A stretch of DNA of 64,000 bases from Nitrososphaeria archaeon (GCA_029775855.1 JARVJZ010000001.1:300519-364518); one strand, 5' to 3'; counted from the stretch's first letter, positions 55,841-64,000 are shown. Notes: generated by a model from the sequence alone, not told the origin. Numbers and translations are program-made.

Positions 55841-56419
55841 ATGCTAAATAAGCTACGCCAAATCATAGAGCCCCTAACATTAAAGATAGGTGCAGCGGCT
55901 GCTAAGACACAAATCCCCCCCTCAGGATGGACTGCCTTAAGCCTTTTAGCGTCGATAGTCTCAGCTTACTTTTATGCGTCTCCAAGCATTTATTCAGCAG
56001 CATACGCTGGCTTCACTCTATTAGTTTCTGGCTTCTTTGATGTGGTTGATGGCGCGGTCGCCCGAGCAACCAACAGAGTCTCCAATCAAGGAGCTTTTCT
56101 AGATTCTTCCTTAGATCGGCTAGCGGAAGTATCTGTATTTGCGGGTGTGATGCTTGGTGGATACGCTTCGCCGCTGCTAGTCCTTTTAACACTCTCATTT
56201 TCGCTGCTTGTAAGCTATTCAAGGGCTAGAGGTGAATCTCTTGGTGTTAAGGTGTTTGGTGTTGGTGTGGGTGAAAGGGCTGAGAGGATCATTGTCTTAG
56301 CAGCTCTAAGCATATTCGGACTCGTCACTTTAGGTGTGTTCCTTGTCTTAGTATTAGCTTTAACAACCTATATCCACAGACTCATTCACATCGTAAATTC
56401 TTTGAAAAAGGCTCTGTAA
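55841..56419 (+). CDS. CDP-alcohol phosphatidyltransferase (archaetidylinositol-phosphate synthase-like)
   Basis: This 192-residue membrane protein has the full family signature D67-x2-DG-x2-AR-x8-G84-x3-D88-x3-D92, whose aspartates bind the metals. Several membrane segments follow. In archaea this family joins CDP-archaeol to inositol-phosphate, serine or glycerol-phosphate. Headgroup specificity is not readable. It is convergent with rps26e, 1 nt between stops. Confidence 0.88.
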   Translation: MLNKLRQIIEPLTLKIGAAAAKTQIPPSGWTALSLLASIVSAYFYASPSIYSAAYAGFTLLVSGFFDVVDGAVARATNRVSNQGAFLDSSLDRLAEVSVFAGVMLGGYASPLLVLLTLSFSLLVSYSRARGESLGVKVFGVGVGERAERIIVLAALSIFGLVTLGVFLVLVLALTTYIHRLIHIVNSLKKAL

Positions 56420-56420
56420 A

Positions 56421-56696
56421 CTATCTAAAGCGCCTCTCTTCTCTTGCCCTTACTTTAACCAACCCGTAGTGAACAGCACATGACACGCAGTAGTATTTTA
56501 TTGTCTTAGGTGCTGCTATATATGCGCCTGCAGATTTCAGCTCCTTAGCCAATGTAGGTTCAACAAGACTTATTCTAGAGGTTACCTTCTTAGCTTTATC
56601 TCGTGGTATAAGCTGTCCACAGTTGCTGCAGTGAACGAAATCAGATCTACCCTTGCCACCCTTAGACCTCCCTCTACTCTTCCTCTTCTTTGGCAT
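56421..56696 (-). CDS. rps26e: ribosomal protein eS26
   Basis: This 91-residue protein has a very basic N-terminus, then CSNC (about 23-26) and CVSC (about 70-73) forming the zinc site of S26e. It is a small-subunit protein found in eukaryotes and TACK/Asgard archaea but not in euryarchaea, so it is useful for placing the organism. Confidence 0.95.
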   Translation of the reverse strand: MPKKRKSRGRSKGGKGRSDFVHCSNCGQLIPRDKAKKVTSRISLVEPTLAKELKSAGAYIAAPKTIKYYCVSCAVHYGLVKVRAREERRFR

Positions 56697-56731
56697 CTTC
56701 TCTACTCCACGACTATCACATTAATGTTAGA

Positions 56732-57904
56732 TTAAAATCTTGCTCTAACCTTCTTCCAAAAAATTTCTGCATCCAGCTGCTTACCATAACCAAGTGCGTT
56801 ATCAAGCCAAATCATAACACGATCTAAAGAAGGGGCATGCTTTACCAGCCATCGAGCAGCCTTATGTATGGCTGTATTAGGTTTGTTAAATGGGCATACC
56901 GACACGCAAACAGCGCAATCCAAACCGTTTGCACACCAAAACTTATAGCATTTGATAGGATCTATAGGCCACTTTAAAACGCCTCTACCACTTGAAAGTT
57001 TATCAACCCATTCAGAGCGAGCACCTTTGCTTATCGCGTTGGATGGACATTTATCAGCACATTTCCTACAAACCTCACAAAAAGCTTGGACGCCAAAATC
57101 TATCGGCTCATCAGGCTCAAAAGGCAGATCTGTCAAAACTTTACACAGCCTAACTCTAGGGCCGTATTCAGGGGTTATGAGCAGCCCATTTCTACCTAGT
57201 TCACCTAAGCCAGCATCCACCGCTATAGGTATGCTTAACGCTACATCATTACCAAGAGGAATCGCCTTATAGCCTAGGCATCTTATGAACTCTGCAACCA
57301 TGCTTGAGACGAAAGCCATACGCGAATATCCAAGACCAGTCGCGGCGCCAGCAATAGAGTGTGCAGTTCTTAGGGCTTCATAATCCATCTCAACAGCAAG
57401 CGCAACCGCATACTGATAGTCCTCAGAGATAAGCGTGTCAACATCTAAATGCTCATCTTTTTCCCAATCATAGATCTTTGAGTAAAGCCAGCTTCGATTC
57501 AGCTTGCATATCCCAACCAAGTCTGCGCCAAATAGCCTAGCAGCACGCTTAACCCTAAACGACGCTTCCTCTGGTGAAACTTCTACCCTTCTACTTCGGT
57601 ATCTATTGTTGGCTGGATCTTGGGAGCACCAGCTGTAAAGTCCACGATTAGCTAAACCGCTCGCAGATCTGCCGAAGCAGTGTTCAACATACCAAGAAGC
57701 ATCCCTAAGCGCTTGCTCCCACTGAGTAAACCCTTTAACCCCTCGCTCCATCTTAACTGTAGAGATCTTTGTCTGCATCTCCTTCAATTTCATCAAACCT
57801 TCTTCCCAACGCGCTCTTGAGAAGACTGTATAGCGTTGATCAAACCTTTGAGGCTCTCTCATGACATAAGGAGAATAGGTGGGCTTCATCCTAACTAACA
57901 ACAA
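56732..57904 (-). CDS. reductive dehalogenase/epoxyqueuosine reductase-like corrinoid Fe-S protein
   Basis: This 390-residue protein has a corrinoid-binding-type nitroreductase-like core (about 95-270, with GLGELGRNGLLITPEYGPRVR) followed by two [4Fe-4S] motifs, CEVCRKCADKCP and CAVCVSVCPF with an extra upstream Cys. The closing LDNALGYGKQ segment resembles RdhA. Unlike respiratory RdhA it has no Tat signal, and no RdhB membrane anchor gene is adjacent, so it is probably cytoplasmic. It could be catabolic reductive dehalogenase, QueG-like, or a different corrinoid reductase. Confidence 0.75.
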   Translation of the reverse strand: MLLVRMKPTYSPYVMREPQRFDQRYTVFSRARWEEGLMKLKEMQTKISTVKMERGVKGFTQWEQALRDASWYVEHCFGRSASGLANRGLYSWCSQDPANNRYRSRRVEVSPEEASFRVKRAARLFGADLVGICKLNRSWLYSKIYDWEKDEHLDVDTLISEDYQYAVALAVEMDYEALRTAHSIAGAATGLGYSRMAFVSSMVAEFIRCLGYKAIPLGNDVALSIPIAVDAGLGELGRNGLLITPEYGPRVRLCKVLTDLPFEPDEPIDFGVQAFCEVCRKCADKCPSNAISKGARSEWVDKLSSGRGVLKWPIDPIKCYKFWCANGLDCAVCVSVCPFNKPNTAIHKAARWLVKHAPSLDRVMIWLDNALGYGKQLDAEIFWKKVRARF

Positions 57905-57979
57905 GTATCATCGGTTTAACCCTTACGGGTCGCAAAATAGAAATACCCATAACCAGCTTGGAAGGAAGGGGAAGCGTAG

Positions 57980-58147
57980 ATGCCTATAACTGATGCGATA
58001 AAGAAACAGCTCGCTCAAAAGCGTAAGCTCTTCTTCAAAATATGCTTAAGATGCGGAAAAAAGAACCCTATAACCGCAACTAGATGCAGAAAATGCCGTA
58101 GCGAAGACCTAAGACTCAAAAACCGAACACTAGGCGCCAAGAAGTAG
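57980..58147 (+). CDS. rpl40e: ribosomal protein eL40
   Basis: This 55-residue basic protein begins MPITDAIKKQLAQKRK and carries the zinc motif CLRC...CRKC. In eukaryotes it is made as a ubiquitin fusion. Here it is free-standing with its own ATG and a GGAAGGGG-like ribosome-binding stretch upstream. Confidence 0.95.
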   Translation: MPITDAIKKQLAQKRKLFFKICLRCGKKNPITATRCRKCRSEDLRLKNRTLGAKK

Positions 58148-58234
58148 AGAGAAGCGTCCAAAAGCGTGTTTAACTAAAAAACATTAACCCATCTACAAAA
58201 CGCTTTTTAACCACCAGCACCTCCTAAAAAGGAA

Positions 58235-58819
58235 ATGGAGACCTCCAACAGCCAGACAACAGCTTCTTGGCAGATAGAAGTCCCTTTAGCAAACCGCCTC
58301 ATGATCACACACTTAAGCAAAGGTTTAGCAGCCCTAATGATTGCTTGCTTTCTAATCTTTGGGACAGTGCTTGCAGTCGCTAATGGGTTAGAAGGGTTAA
58401 TCCAAGGGCTGATGGTAACATTAGGCATGGGTCTATTCTTCATTCTAGTCTCCATCTTAACCCTATTTGTCATCTTAAGAAACAGATACACCTTAATGTT
58501 CAAAATCGGAGATGATGGAGTGGTCATGGAGAGTAGAGTAGATCGCGCACATAAGATACACCGCTTAGCCCTAATACTAGGTTTACTAGCCAGAAACCCA
58601 GCAGCCACAGGAGCAGGTTTATCAGGAATCGTCTCAGAAAGGGTTGAAGTCCCTTGGAAAACGGTTCGCTCTTTTAAATCATACCCAGATAAAAGAGCAG
58701 TGAAGGTTAATAGAAGATTTTTACCAGCCCTCTACATATACTGCAAAGAAGATAACTTCGACAAAGTAGTAGAAATCTTCAAGAACAAACAAATCGCTGA
58801 GCAAAGCAAAAGCAAATAG
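58235..58819 (+). CDS. hypothetical membrane protein with PH-like C-terminal part
   Basis: This 194-residue protein has two hydrophobic segments (about 30-53 and 56-82) and a soluble C-terminal half (about 85-185) with alternating strands like bacterial PH (bPH) domains. It is Lys-rich at the end. The function is unknown. A TATA-like CTTTTTAACC lies close ahead, consistent with a short leader. Confidence 0.6.
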   Translation: METSNSQTTASWQIEVPLANRLMITHLSKGLAALMIACFLIFGTVLAVANGLEGLIQGLMVTLGMGLFFILVSILTLFVILRNRYTLMFKIGDDGVVMESRVDRAHKIHRLALILGLLARNPAATGAGLSGIVSERVEVPWKTVRSFKSYPDKRAVKVNRRFLPALYIYCKEDNFDKVVEIFKNKQIAEQSKSK

Positions 58820-58943
58820 TTAAAGAAAAACCACCACAAGACAAACACCAATCCTAAGGAACCTAACCTAAAACAAGAGCTGAAATTTAAATAGGAAAGC
58901 CTTCATCAGCTAAAGGAGACGCAAGATAACCAACTAAAACATT

Positions 58944-59020
58944 GGGCCGGTAGTCTAGCTCGGCAGGACGTCGCTCTCACACGGCGAAGGTCGCCGGTTC
59001 AAATCCGGCCCGGCCCACCA
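58944..59020 (+). tRNA. tRNA-Val (anticodon CAC), CCA encoded
   Basis: The cloverleaf is complete: acceptor GGGCCGG pairs CCGGCCC, D stem GTC/GAC, anticodon stem TCGCT/GGCGA with a 7-nt loop carrying CAC at 34-36, T stem GCCGG/CCGGC with loop TTCAAAT. The CCA end is encoded (59018-59020). No intron is present. It is the last housekeeping gene before the methyltransferase cassette and thus a plausible integration point, but I found no second copy of its 3' end downstream. Confidence 0.96.
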
Positions 59021-59167
59021 AGATTTTGATTAAAAATATTAAGAAACGACGCTTACACCGCTTGCCTCTCATTATCTGCAATTAACGGAAAGTTTGTTCC
59101 AGAGTTAAGGGATAAGCATTATCGTAAACCATAATTATGATCCACGCAGAATTAATGGAAGTATAGT

Positions 59168-60127
59168 GTGATTTACTTGGTTAGGTCATCTGTAGGAAAT
59201 GAAGCTTCAGCCTTTGAGAAAGCTCGGATAATTAAAATTCTGGAAAGTGTTGGAATGGTTCTTCAGCCTTTAGAGCTTGCTCAGATAATTAATAATTTGC
59301 CGAAGGATGTTGTTTTAGATAGGGAAAAGTTAGCAAGATTTTTGTTGTTGACTGCTTTTCTTGATCAGCAGGCTGAGTCACCTTCTGCAAGGAGAACTGC
59401 TATACGCATTTATGATTTGTTTGGGGATGATTTGTTCTTTAAGCCGCAACAATGCCTCATACAAATAAACCGATTAGCGGCATTGAAGGATGAGTATAAG
59501 ATCTCTCCAGCAATTGGCAGGGTTTTGCCTCGTTTTGGCTGGTTTGTTTTAAGAGTTGGAGGCTTCCTAACTTACGAGATGATGCTAAACAGGTCTAATC
59601 TTTCTGAAAAGCTGGGTCGATGTAAAACTCCTAAGGAAGCTGCAGCACTTTTGCAGAGTAATCCCCTTGTTGAATCGATTCTTAGAGAAAAGGCTGTTAG
59701 GATGTATATTTCTTGGGTAGGTCATCCGAACTTAGGAATAGATGTTTCAAATGGTAAGTGGGATAAGTCGTTTTTTGAAATGCCTGTTGATGGGCATGTT
59801 GGCAAAATCTTTTCCAGAGGGGGTCTTGTTTCTGCAGTGATTCATGAGGGCAAGAGAGGGAGTGGCAGTCGTTGGAATGTCATTATAGCCTCAAACATGC
59901 GGCTGTCAATTCAAGAGGTAACAAACCAGTATAGCGATGACTGTATAATGGTTGATCATGGAGCGTTCCAAATAGGTATTAATTGCTGTCCAGACAATCT
60001 GAAAGACATAGCTTGTGACTCTTGTCCTAGAGCCTCTATATGCCAAATTAAGTCCAAAATTGGTTGTAAAGGTTATTGTATGCTTCGAGATTTTTGTAAA
60101 AGGAATTTGACTTGGCGAGCATACTGA
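59168..60127 (+). CDS. HhH-GPD/EndoIII-like DNA glycosylase with Fe-S cysteine loop
   Basis: This 319-residue protein starts at GTG 59168. LLLTAFLDQQA (about 59-69) resembles the N-terminal helix of HhH-GPD glycosylases. PVDGHVGKIFSR (206-217) matches the VDTHxxRVxNR motif, with D208 as the catalytic Asp. C274-x8-C283-x2-C286-x5-C292 matches the EndoIII/MutY [4Fe-4S] loop (C-x6-C-x2-C-x5-C), and three more Cys follow (300, 304, 310). A clear helix-hairpin-helix lysine is not obvious. It precedes a methyltransferase, so it may repair methylation-linked lesions or act as a base-excising restriction enzyme. Confidence 0.6.
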   Translation: MIYLVRSSVGNEASAFEKARIIKILESVGMVLQPLELAQIINNLPKDVVLDREKLARFLLLTAFLDQQAESPSARRTAIRIYDLFGDDLFFKPQQCLIQINRLAALKDEYKISPAIGRVLPRFGWFVLRVGGFLTYEMMLNRSNLSEKLGRCKTPKEAAALLQSNPLVESILREKAVRMYISWVGHPNLGIDVSNGKWDKSFFEMPVDGHVGKIFSRGGLVSAVIHEGKRGSGSRWNVIIASNMRLSIQEVTNQYSDDCIMVDHGAFQIGINCCPDNLKDIACDSCPRASICQIKSKIGCKGYCMLRDFCKRNLTWRAY

Positions 60128-60180
60128 TATCAGATAATATTAAATACTATTACAACATATCATATATGAGGCATGACTGT

Positions 60181-60339
60181 ATGCCAATGATTTACATTTC
60201 AGAAAAAACTAAAGATCTACTTGACAAGATAGTTGAAGCTTTACGGAAAAATACAAACACGCCTGCAAGGATACTAAAGACCGACGCAATTCACGCCGCT
60301 GTTGAAGAATACGCTAAAAAGCTAGGTGTGAAAGAATGA
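60181..60339 (+). CDS. small ribbon-helix-helix-like protein
   Basis: This 52-residue protein starts at ATG 60181, chosen because GAGG lies 9 nt upstream. A strand (MIYISEK) is followed by two helices with TDAIHAAVEEYAKKLG, the pattern of RHH antitoxin or controller proteins. It overlaps the methyltransferase start by 4 nt (ATGA) and could be the controller of the cassette. A longer in-frame version from 60112 overlaps the glycosylase gene. Confidence 0.6.
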   Translation: MPMIYISEKTKDLLDKIVEALRKNTNTPARILKTDAIHAAVEEYAKKLGVKE

Positions 60340-61295
60340 TCCCCACTTGGCATAAAATTATCTTCGGAAATTGCATAGATATGCATGAAATCCCAGACAA
60401 CTCTATTCATCTAATGGTTTCCTCACCACCCTACTATAACGCTCCCTTTGACTACCCTGACCTTTTTAAAAACTACGATGAATTTCTCAAATTAATTAGA
60501 GACCTTGCCAAAGAACTCTACAGAGTTCTGGCTCCTGGAAGAATTGCAGCTTTTGTTACGGATGATATGCTTGTTAAAGGTGAAAAATATCCCGTTGTTT
60601 CAGACATTACAAAAATCATGGTTGAAAGCGGCTTTAGCTACAGAGATAGAATCGTATGGGAAAAGCCTGAAGGGTACATTAGAATTAGCAGACGTAGCGG
60701 TGTCGTGCTGCAGCATCCATATCCAATGTATTTCTATCCCGACAACATACAAGAGAGCATCATAATATTCCAAAAAGGCAAATTTGATTATAGCTATATT
60801 AAAACACTCGACCCAAAAATCTTAGAAGCCTCAAAAATCGACTTAAAGAAGTATAGCTCAGAAAAATGGTATCTTACAATCTGGAGAATCACGAACGTTC
60901 TTCCATTTGAAGATAGGCTTGAAAAGGGTATAGCCGCCTTCCCAGAAGAAATTCCCAGACGTTTGATAAAACTATTCACATTTGTAGGAGAAACAGTCCT
61001 TGACCCATTTCTTGGCTCAGGAACCACAACAAAAGCGGCAAAAGATCTAGAAAGAAACAGCGTGGGCTATGAAATAGACCTCGACCTCAAGGATGTCATT
61101 CTGAAGAAAATAAACTATAACCAAACAACTTTAACAAGCGGCTCAGCGAATAAAATTGAAATAGTAGAGCGGCCAGATGCTAGAAGGCTTAGAACTTTTC
61201 TCCAAGAAAAAGTGAAGAATCAACGGTCAGTAGTAAAAAAGAATACGACAAAGCTTGTTTCAGCAACAACTGCTACGGCTGGTACCAGTGCTTAA
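60336..61295 (+). CDS. DNA methyltransferase, amino (N4-cytosine/N6-adenine) type
   Basis: This 319-residue protein has catalytic SSPPYY (S29-Y34) before the AdoMet-binding DPFLGSGTT (223-231), so the order is that of beta-class amino methyltransferases. SPPY favours N4-methylcytosine, as in TSPPY enzymes, but N6-adenine is not excluded. It is translationally coupled to the small RHH-like gene. It should modify the host site recognised by the cassette. Confidence 0.9.
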   Translation: MIPTWHKIIFGNCIDMHEIPDNSIHLMVSSPPYYNAPFDYPDLFKNYDEFLKLIRDLAKELYRVLAPGRIAAFVTDDMLVKGEKYPVVSDITKIMVESGFSYRDRIVWEKPEGYIRISRRSGVVLQHPYPMYFYPDNIQESIIIFQKGKFDYSYIKTLDPKILEASKIDLKKYSSEKWYLTIWRITNVLPFEDRLEKGIAAFPEEIPRRLIKLFTFVGETVLDPFLGSGTTTKAAKDLERNSVGYEIDLDLKDVILKKINYNQTTLTSGSANKIEIVERPDARRLRTFLQEKVKNQRSVVKKNTTKLVSATTATAGTSA

Positions 61296-61471
61296 ATTTT
61301 AAAGAAAAAATTTGAGTTGATAAAAGCTTAGTGCGCTGCCAACAGCGAAGACAGTTAAGCAGTACCAGTAATCATAGAAGTAGTATCAACATTTTTTAAA
61401 GGGGTAAAGAATTAAGCTAGTATACTATTGATCTAAACGGCGATGTTTTCTTCATTTTTCTCCTGTAAGCC

Positions 61472-62497
61472 TTAGGTTGGTAGGAAGATTAGTTTTTCTG
61501 GCGGAAGCAGTTTGTTTATTTGGTTTGCTATAAGCATCTGTAACCCGTCTTTGAGCATGTTCATTGATGTTAAGCTTTTTTCAAGTTCTTGGTTTGATGA
61601 GAATCTCTTCGCCTGTTTTTCGGAGTTTTCTCTTATCTTCTTAACTACTTGCTTCATTAGTTCTTCGTATATCTTCGATGGCTTTGAACCTGATTCTTCA
61701 GCTCTAATAATCGCTTTTACTGCTAAGCGCCCACTTAGGGCTGCGTTATCCATTCCCACGCCTCGGTAAAAATCGATTAAGTTTGCGGCATCACCAGCCA
61801 AAAGCACATTACCTTCTCCAAGATATATTGTGCTCTTTAGTGTTGAGGAGAAGCCTTCTCTCTTGACGATCTGCCCACGAAGTTTATACCTCTCCTCTAC
61901 ATACTTAAAGAATCTGTTAGCGTAAGCAATGGGATTCTCCTTAGCGCCTGTACCTACTACCCATTTATCATCTTTCATGTACACCCAAGCGAACATCAAG
62001 GGGCAGAACTCTTTTCTGTAAAACATGTAGAGAGTATTGGGATCTAGCTCCGCATCCCCCTTAAAATAGTAGTTTATTGTCGCACCAGTAGTCTTATTGC
62101 TAAAATCATCTGGGTGCAGTTTCTTTCGAATCCTTGAGAGCATGCCATCAGCCCCGATAAGATAACGCGCCCTAACCTCCTTCTGTACACCTTCCGAAGA
62201 CGCTTTAACAACGATCTTATCTTCACTTTCAAAAAATTCTGTTAACATCGTGTTGTCGTGGAACTCTGCACCACTGTCCGCTGCAACTGAGTTAAGCCAG
62301 CTGTCGAAAGTTGCCCTCCAAAAGTTCAGCATTCTCATCTTACCCTTCAAAACCTTACCATTCGGTGTTATAATCTCAACCTTGAACAATTCGTTCAAGC
62401 AAAGTTTGTCACGCGGTATTCTCTCACCTATAAGCTTCTCAAAATACTCAAATTGTATACCAGAGCAAGCTTTGTCAGTCTCAATCCATGTTTCTAA
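61472..62497 (-). pseudogene. 5'-truncated geranylgeranyl-reductase-family flavoprotein
   Basis: The open frame from TTG 62398 gives 308 residues with GADGMLSRIRKKL and GDAANLIDFYRGVGMDNA, the middle and second FAD motifs of the GGR family. Conserved sequence continues upstream in the same frame (DKACSGIQFEYFEKLIGE, ending near 62497) without a start codon. The N-terminal GxGxxG FAD fold (about 40 residues) is absent because the gene runs into the 5' end of nuoH. It is probably a remnant, or the product of a rearrangement or assembly join. Confidence 0.7.
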
Positions 62498-62523
62498 TGC
62501 ACAGATAGATAGCAGGATGCAGA

Positions 62524-63506
62524 ATGAGTTTTGATTTTTTGTTTCGTGTGTTGATTTTTCCAGGCTTCACTTTCATTTTATTTTTCACGATGATTTGCGA
62601 TTGGGTTGAAAGAAAGATTGAGGCGCGGATGTAGAACAGGATGGGACCCACATATACTGGTCTATTTGGCGTTTTTCAACCATTTGCTGACTTTGTCAAG
62701 CTTTTGAGTAAGGAGGACATTGTTCCATTTAACGTAAAAAAATTTCGCTTTCAAATTCACTCCGATTTTCTCTTTCTCGATTTTTGTCTTCTCATTTGTC
62801 TTCTTGCCAATTGATGGGGCAAACATTATTTTTAATTCAAACTTTGAAGGCGACTTAATTATTGTTCTAAGGTTAGTTTCAATTGCCAATTTCTTTATTT
62901 TCCTTTCAGGGTGGTCTTCGATGAACCCTTACAGTGCGACGGGTGCTGCGCGGGTTTTAACTCAGTTTTTGGGTTATGATATTCCTCTTTCCATTCTCGC
63001 ATTGGCTCCAGCTTTTTTTGGCTAAAAGTCTTAGCTTTTCAGTTATTGCTGCTAATCAGAATGTGCCATTTGCCTTCATGATTCCATGCGCTTTCGTGCT
63101 GTTTATTATTACGCTTCAAGCGGAGTTGGAGAAAGACCCATTTGATGTTCCGCATGCTGAGACGGAGATAGTTGGTGGATATGAAACTGAATATACAGGT
63201 AGAAGATTGGCTTTTCTTAAACTTGCTAAAGATGTGCAAATAGTGCTTGGAGCGGCCATAGTTGTTGAACTTTTCTTAGGCGGCCCTTGACCAACTTTTT
63301 ATGGTCCATCCGCCTTTTGGTATACGTTGTGGTTTACGCTTAAACTGCTCGCGGTTGTGGCTCTTACAGAGTATTTGAAATGCGTTTTTGCGAGATTGCG
63401 TATCGATCAAGTGCTTGTTGTCAACTGGAAAGTGCTTCTGCCTTTGGCGTTTCTTTCTCTTGCTGCGACTGTTGGCGTGGGCTTGTGGTTTAACTTGTTG
63501 AGGTGA
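62524..63506 (+). pseudogene. nuoH: nuoH (complex I subunit H) broken by two stops and two frameshifts
   Basis: From ATG 62524 the reading frame gives the nuoH N-terminus (WVERKIEARM), then TAG at 62632-62634 where Gln is expected before NRMGP. The frame shifts at an A7 run (62736-62742) and again at a T7 run (63013-63019), and TGA at 63288-63290 replaces a codon, probably Trp, in GGP-PTFYGP. The three frames joined give a full-length NuoH to the TGA at 63504, including EKDPFDVPHAETEIVGGYETEY. The pattern suggests decay or sequence error. Confidence 0.88.
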
Positions 63507-63512
63507 AGGTGA

Positions 63513-63887
63513 ATGGCAAAGTTATCGCCAATTTTGAAGGAAGTGCTTGCTCACCTTTTCAAGAAGCCTGCAACTCGAAGATATCCAGAAGAGAAGCCTT
63601 ATGTTCCCGTTGGTTTCCGGGGCAGGCAAATATTTGACATTAATTTGTGTATCAGTTGTGGTTTATGTGCTAGGGATTGTCCTGCGAAGGCTATTGAAAT
63701 GGTTGAGGTTGATGGAAAGTTAAGGCCTCTTTTTCATCTGGACCGCTGCATACTCTGTTATCAGTGTGCTGAAAGTTGTCCCAGAAACGTTATTAAAAGT
63801 TCGGAAATTTTTGAGTTGGCCTCAACAAATAAATCCGATTTGGTTGTAAAGCCTAAAGCAAACAATGCGAGCATAGGCTCTTTGTGA
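63513..63887 (+). CDS. nuoI: complex I subunit I, two [4Fe-4S] ferredoxin
   Basis: This 124-residue protein has CISCGLCARDCP (about 47-58) and CILCYQCAESCP (about 86-97), the N6a/N6b cluster sites. It begins 6 nt after the nuoH stop, in nuoHIJ order. It is intact although nuoH is not. It passes electrons in the peripheral arm of an NADH, F420H2 or ferredoxin:quinone oxidoreductase. Confidence 0.92.
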   Translation: MAKLSPILKEVLAHLFKKPATRRYPEEKPYVPVGFRGRQIFDINLCISCGLCARDCPAKAIEMVEVDGKLRPLFHLDRCILCYQCAESCPRNVIKSSEIFELASTNKSDLVVKPKANNASIGSL

Positions 63888-63888
63888 A

Positions 63889-64000
63889 ATGATTATTGAG
63901 CTGCTTGCTGTTGGATTGGTTGTTTCAGCTTGTTTGACCATTTATCTTGATGAAGCAGTGTATTCTGTTGCTTCTTTGGCTTGCGTGTTTGTTTTAATGG
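63889..64000 (+). CDS. nuoJ: complex I subunit J, N-terminus only
   Basis: The frame from ATG 63889 stays open to the window end (37 codons) and encodes a hydrophobic segment with DEAVYSVASLACVFV, as at the start of NuoJ. It lies 1 nt after the nuoI stop. Confidence 0.75.
   Translation, partial: MIIELLAVGLVVSACLTIYLDEAVYSVASLACVFVLM

Noticed and set aside
58944..59020. tRNA-Val as the attachment site of an integrated element covering 59-61.3 kb
   Set aside because: No duplicate of the tRNA 3' end and no integrase gene are visible to the window end; only position and a change in gene type suggest it.
62632..62634. TAG in nuoH read as pyrrolysine
   Set aside because: Gln is the conserved residue, a second stop (TGA) and two frameshifts are in the same gene, and no pyl genes are seen.

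Overview
The window comes from an archaeon, most likely a thermophilic member of the TACK/Thermoproteota side. The evidence is ribosomal proteins eS26 and eL40, an archaeal-type ThrRS with its own N-terminal editing domain, TrpB2, a deoxyhypusine-synthase family protein, TATA-box promoters close to start codons, many TTG/GTG starts, and a 24-nt CRISPR repeat resembling those of Sulfolobales. I cannot name the genus. Apart from the CRISPR array, no stretch over 300 bases lacks a gene or gene remnant.

Layout. (1) 1-8.7 kb: a thioredoxin-reductase-like flavoprotein cut by the window edge, a respiratory set (Mo-bisMGD oxidoreductase, four-cluster ferredoxin subunit, NarI/HdrE-like cytochrome b, Tat-type Rieske protein, cytochrome b with PEWY motif) and a phytoene-desaturase-like flavoprotein. 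(2) 8.8-15.9 kb: a branched-chain amino acid/amide ABC transporter (LivKHMGF type) around an unusual membrane-thioredoxin-binding-protein fusion. (3) 15.9-18.5 kb: a DUF1998 helicase. (4) 18.7-23.8 kb: a CRISPR array of 80 identical repeats plus one decayed terminal repeat, with no cas gene in the window. (5) 23.9-30.3 kb: a full [NiFe]-hydrogenase maturation set (hypF, C, D and, on the other strand, E, A, B, plus the endopeptidase). (6) 30.5-38.9 kb: hdrC-hdrB-hdrA-mvhD-mvhG-mvhA, the cytoplasmic electron-bifurcating hydrogenase/heterodisulfide-reductase-like complex, followed by a membrane HdrE/HdrD-like pair. (7) 39-50.3 kb: a lipoate-centred redox island, with two GcvH-like carriers (one lacking the lipoyl lysine), an OsmC protein, two more HdrD/GlcF-like proteins, a GlcD-like flavoprotein, an AbrB-PhoU regulator, and a lipoate assembly line (two radical SAM proteins, a lipoate ligase fused to DUF116, a GGR-family flavoprotein). 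No glycine-cleavage partner or 2-oxoacid dehydrogenase is present. (8) 50.3-59 kb: housekeeping genes (trpB2, DHS-like, agmatinase, thrS, CDP-alcohol phosphatidyltransferase, eS26, a reductive-dehalogenase/QueG-like protein, eL40, tRNA-Val). (9) 59-61.3 kb: a DNA-glycosylase-like / small regulator / DNA methyltransferase cassette. (10) 61.4-64 kb: a truncated geranylgeranyl-reductase-like gene and a broken nuoH followed by intact nuoI and the start of nuoJ.

How the parts fit. The hyp genes and protease would mature the MvhA subunit, which still carries a C-terminal tail after its DPCxxCxxH motif. Mvh-HdrABC would couple H2 to ferredoxin and a disulfide-type acceptor, and HdrDE would link such a thiol/disulfide pool to membrane quinone or haem. 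The neighbouring lipoate island suggests that the disulfide may be a protein-bound lipoyl group rather than CoM-S-S-CoB. That is inference, and it is the most interesting candidate for an undescribed system in the window. The second candidate is the glycosylase-methyltransferase cassette. The CRISPR array holds direct evidence of repeated encounters with related invaders: two spacers encode the same 13 residues with only synonymous differences.
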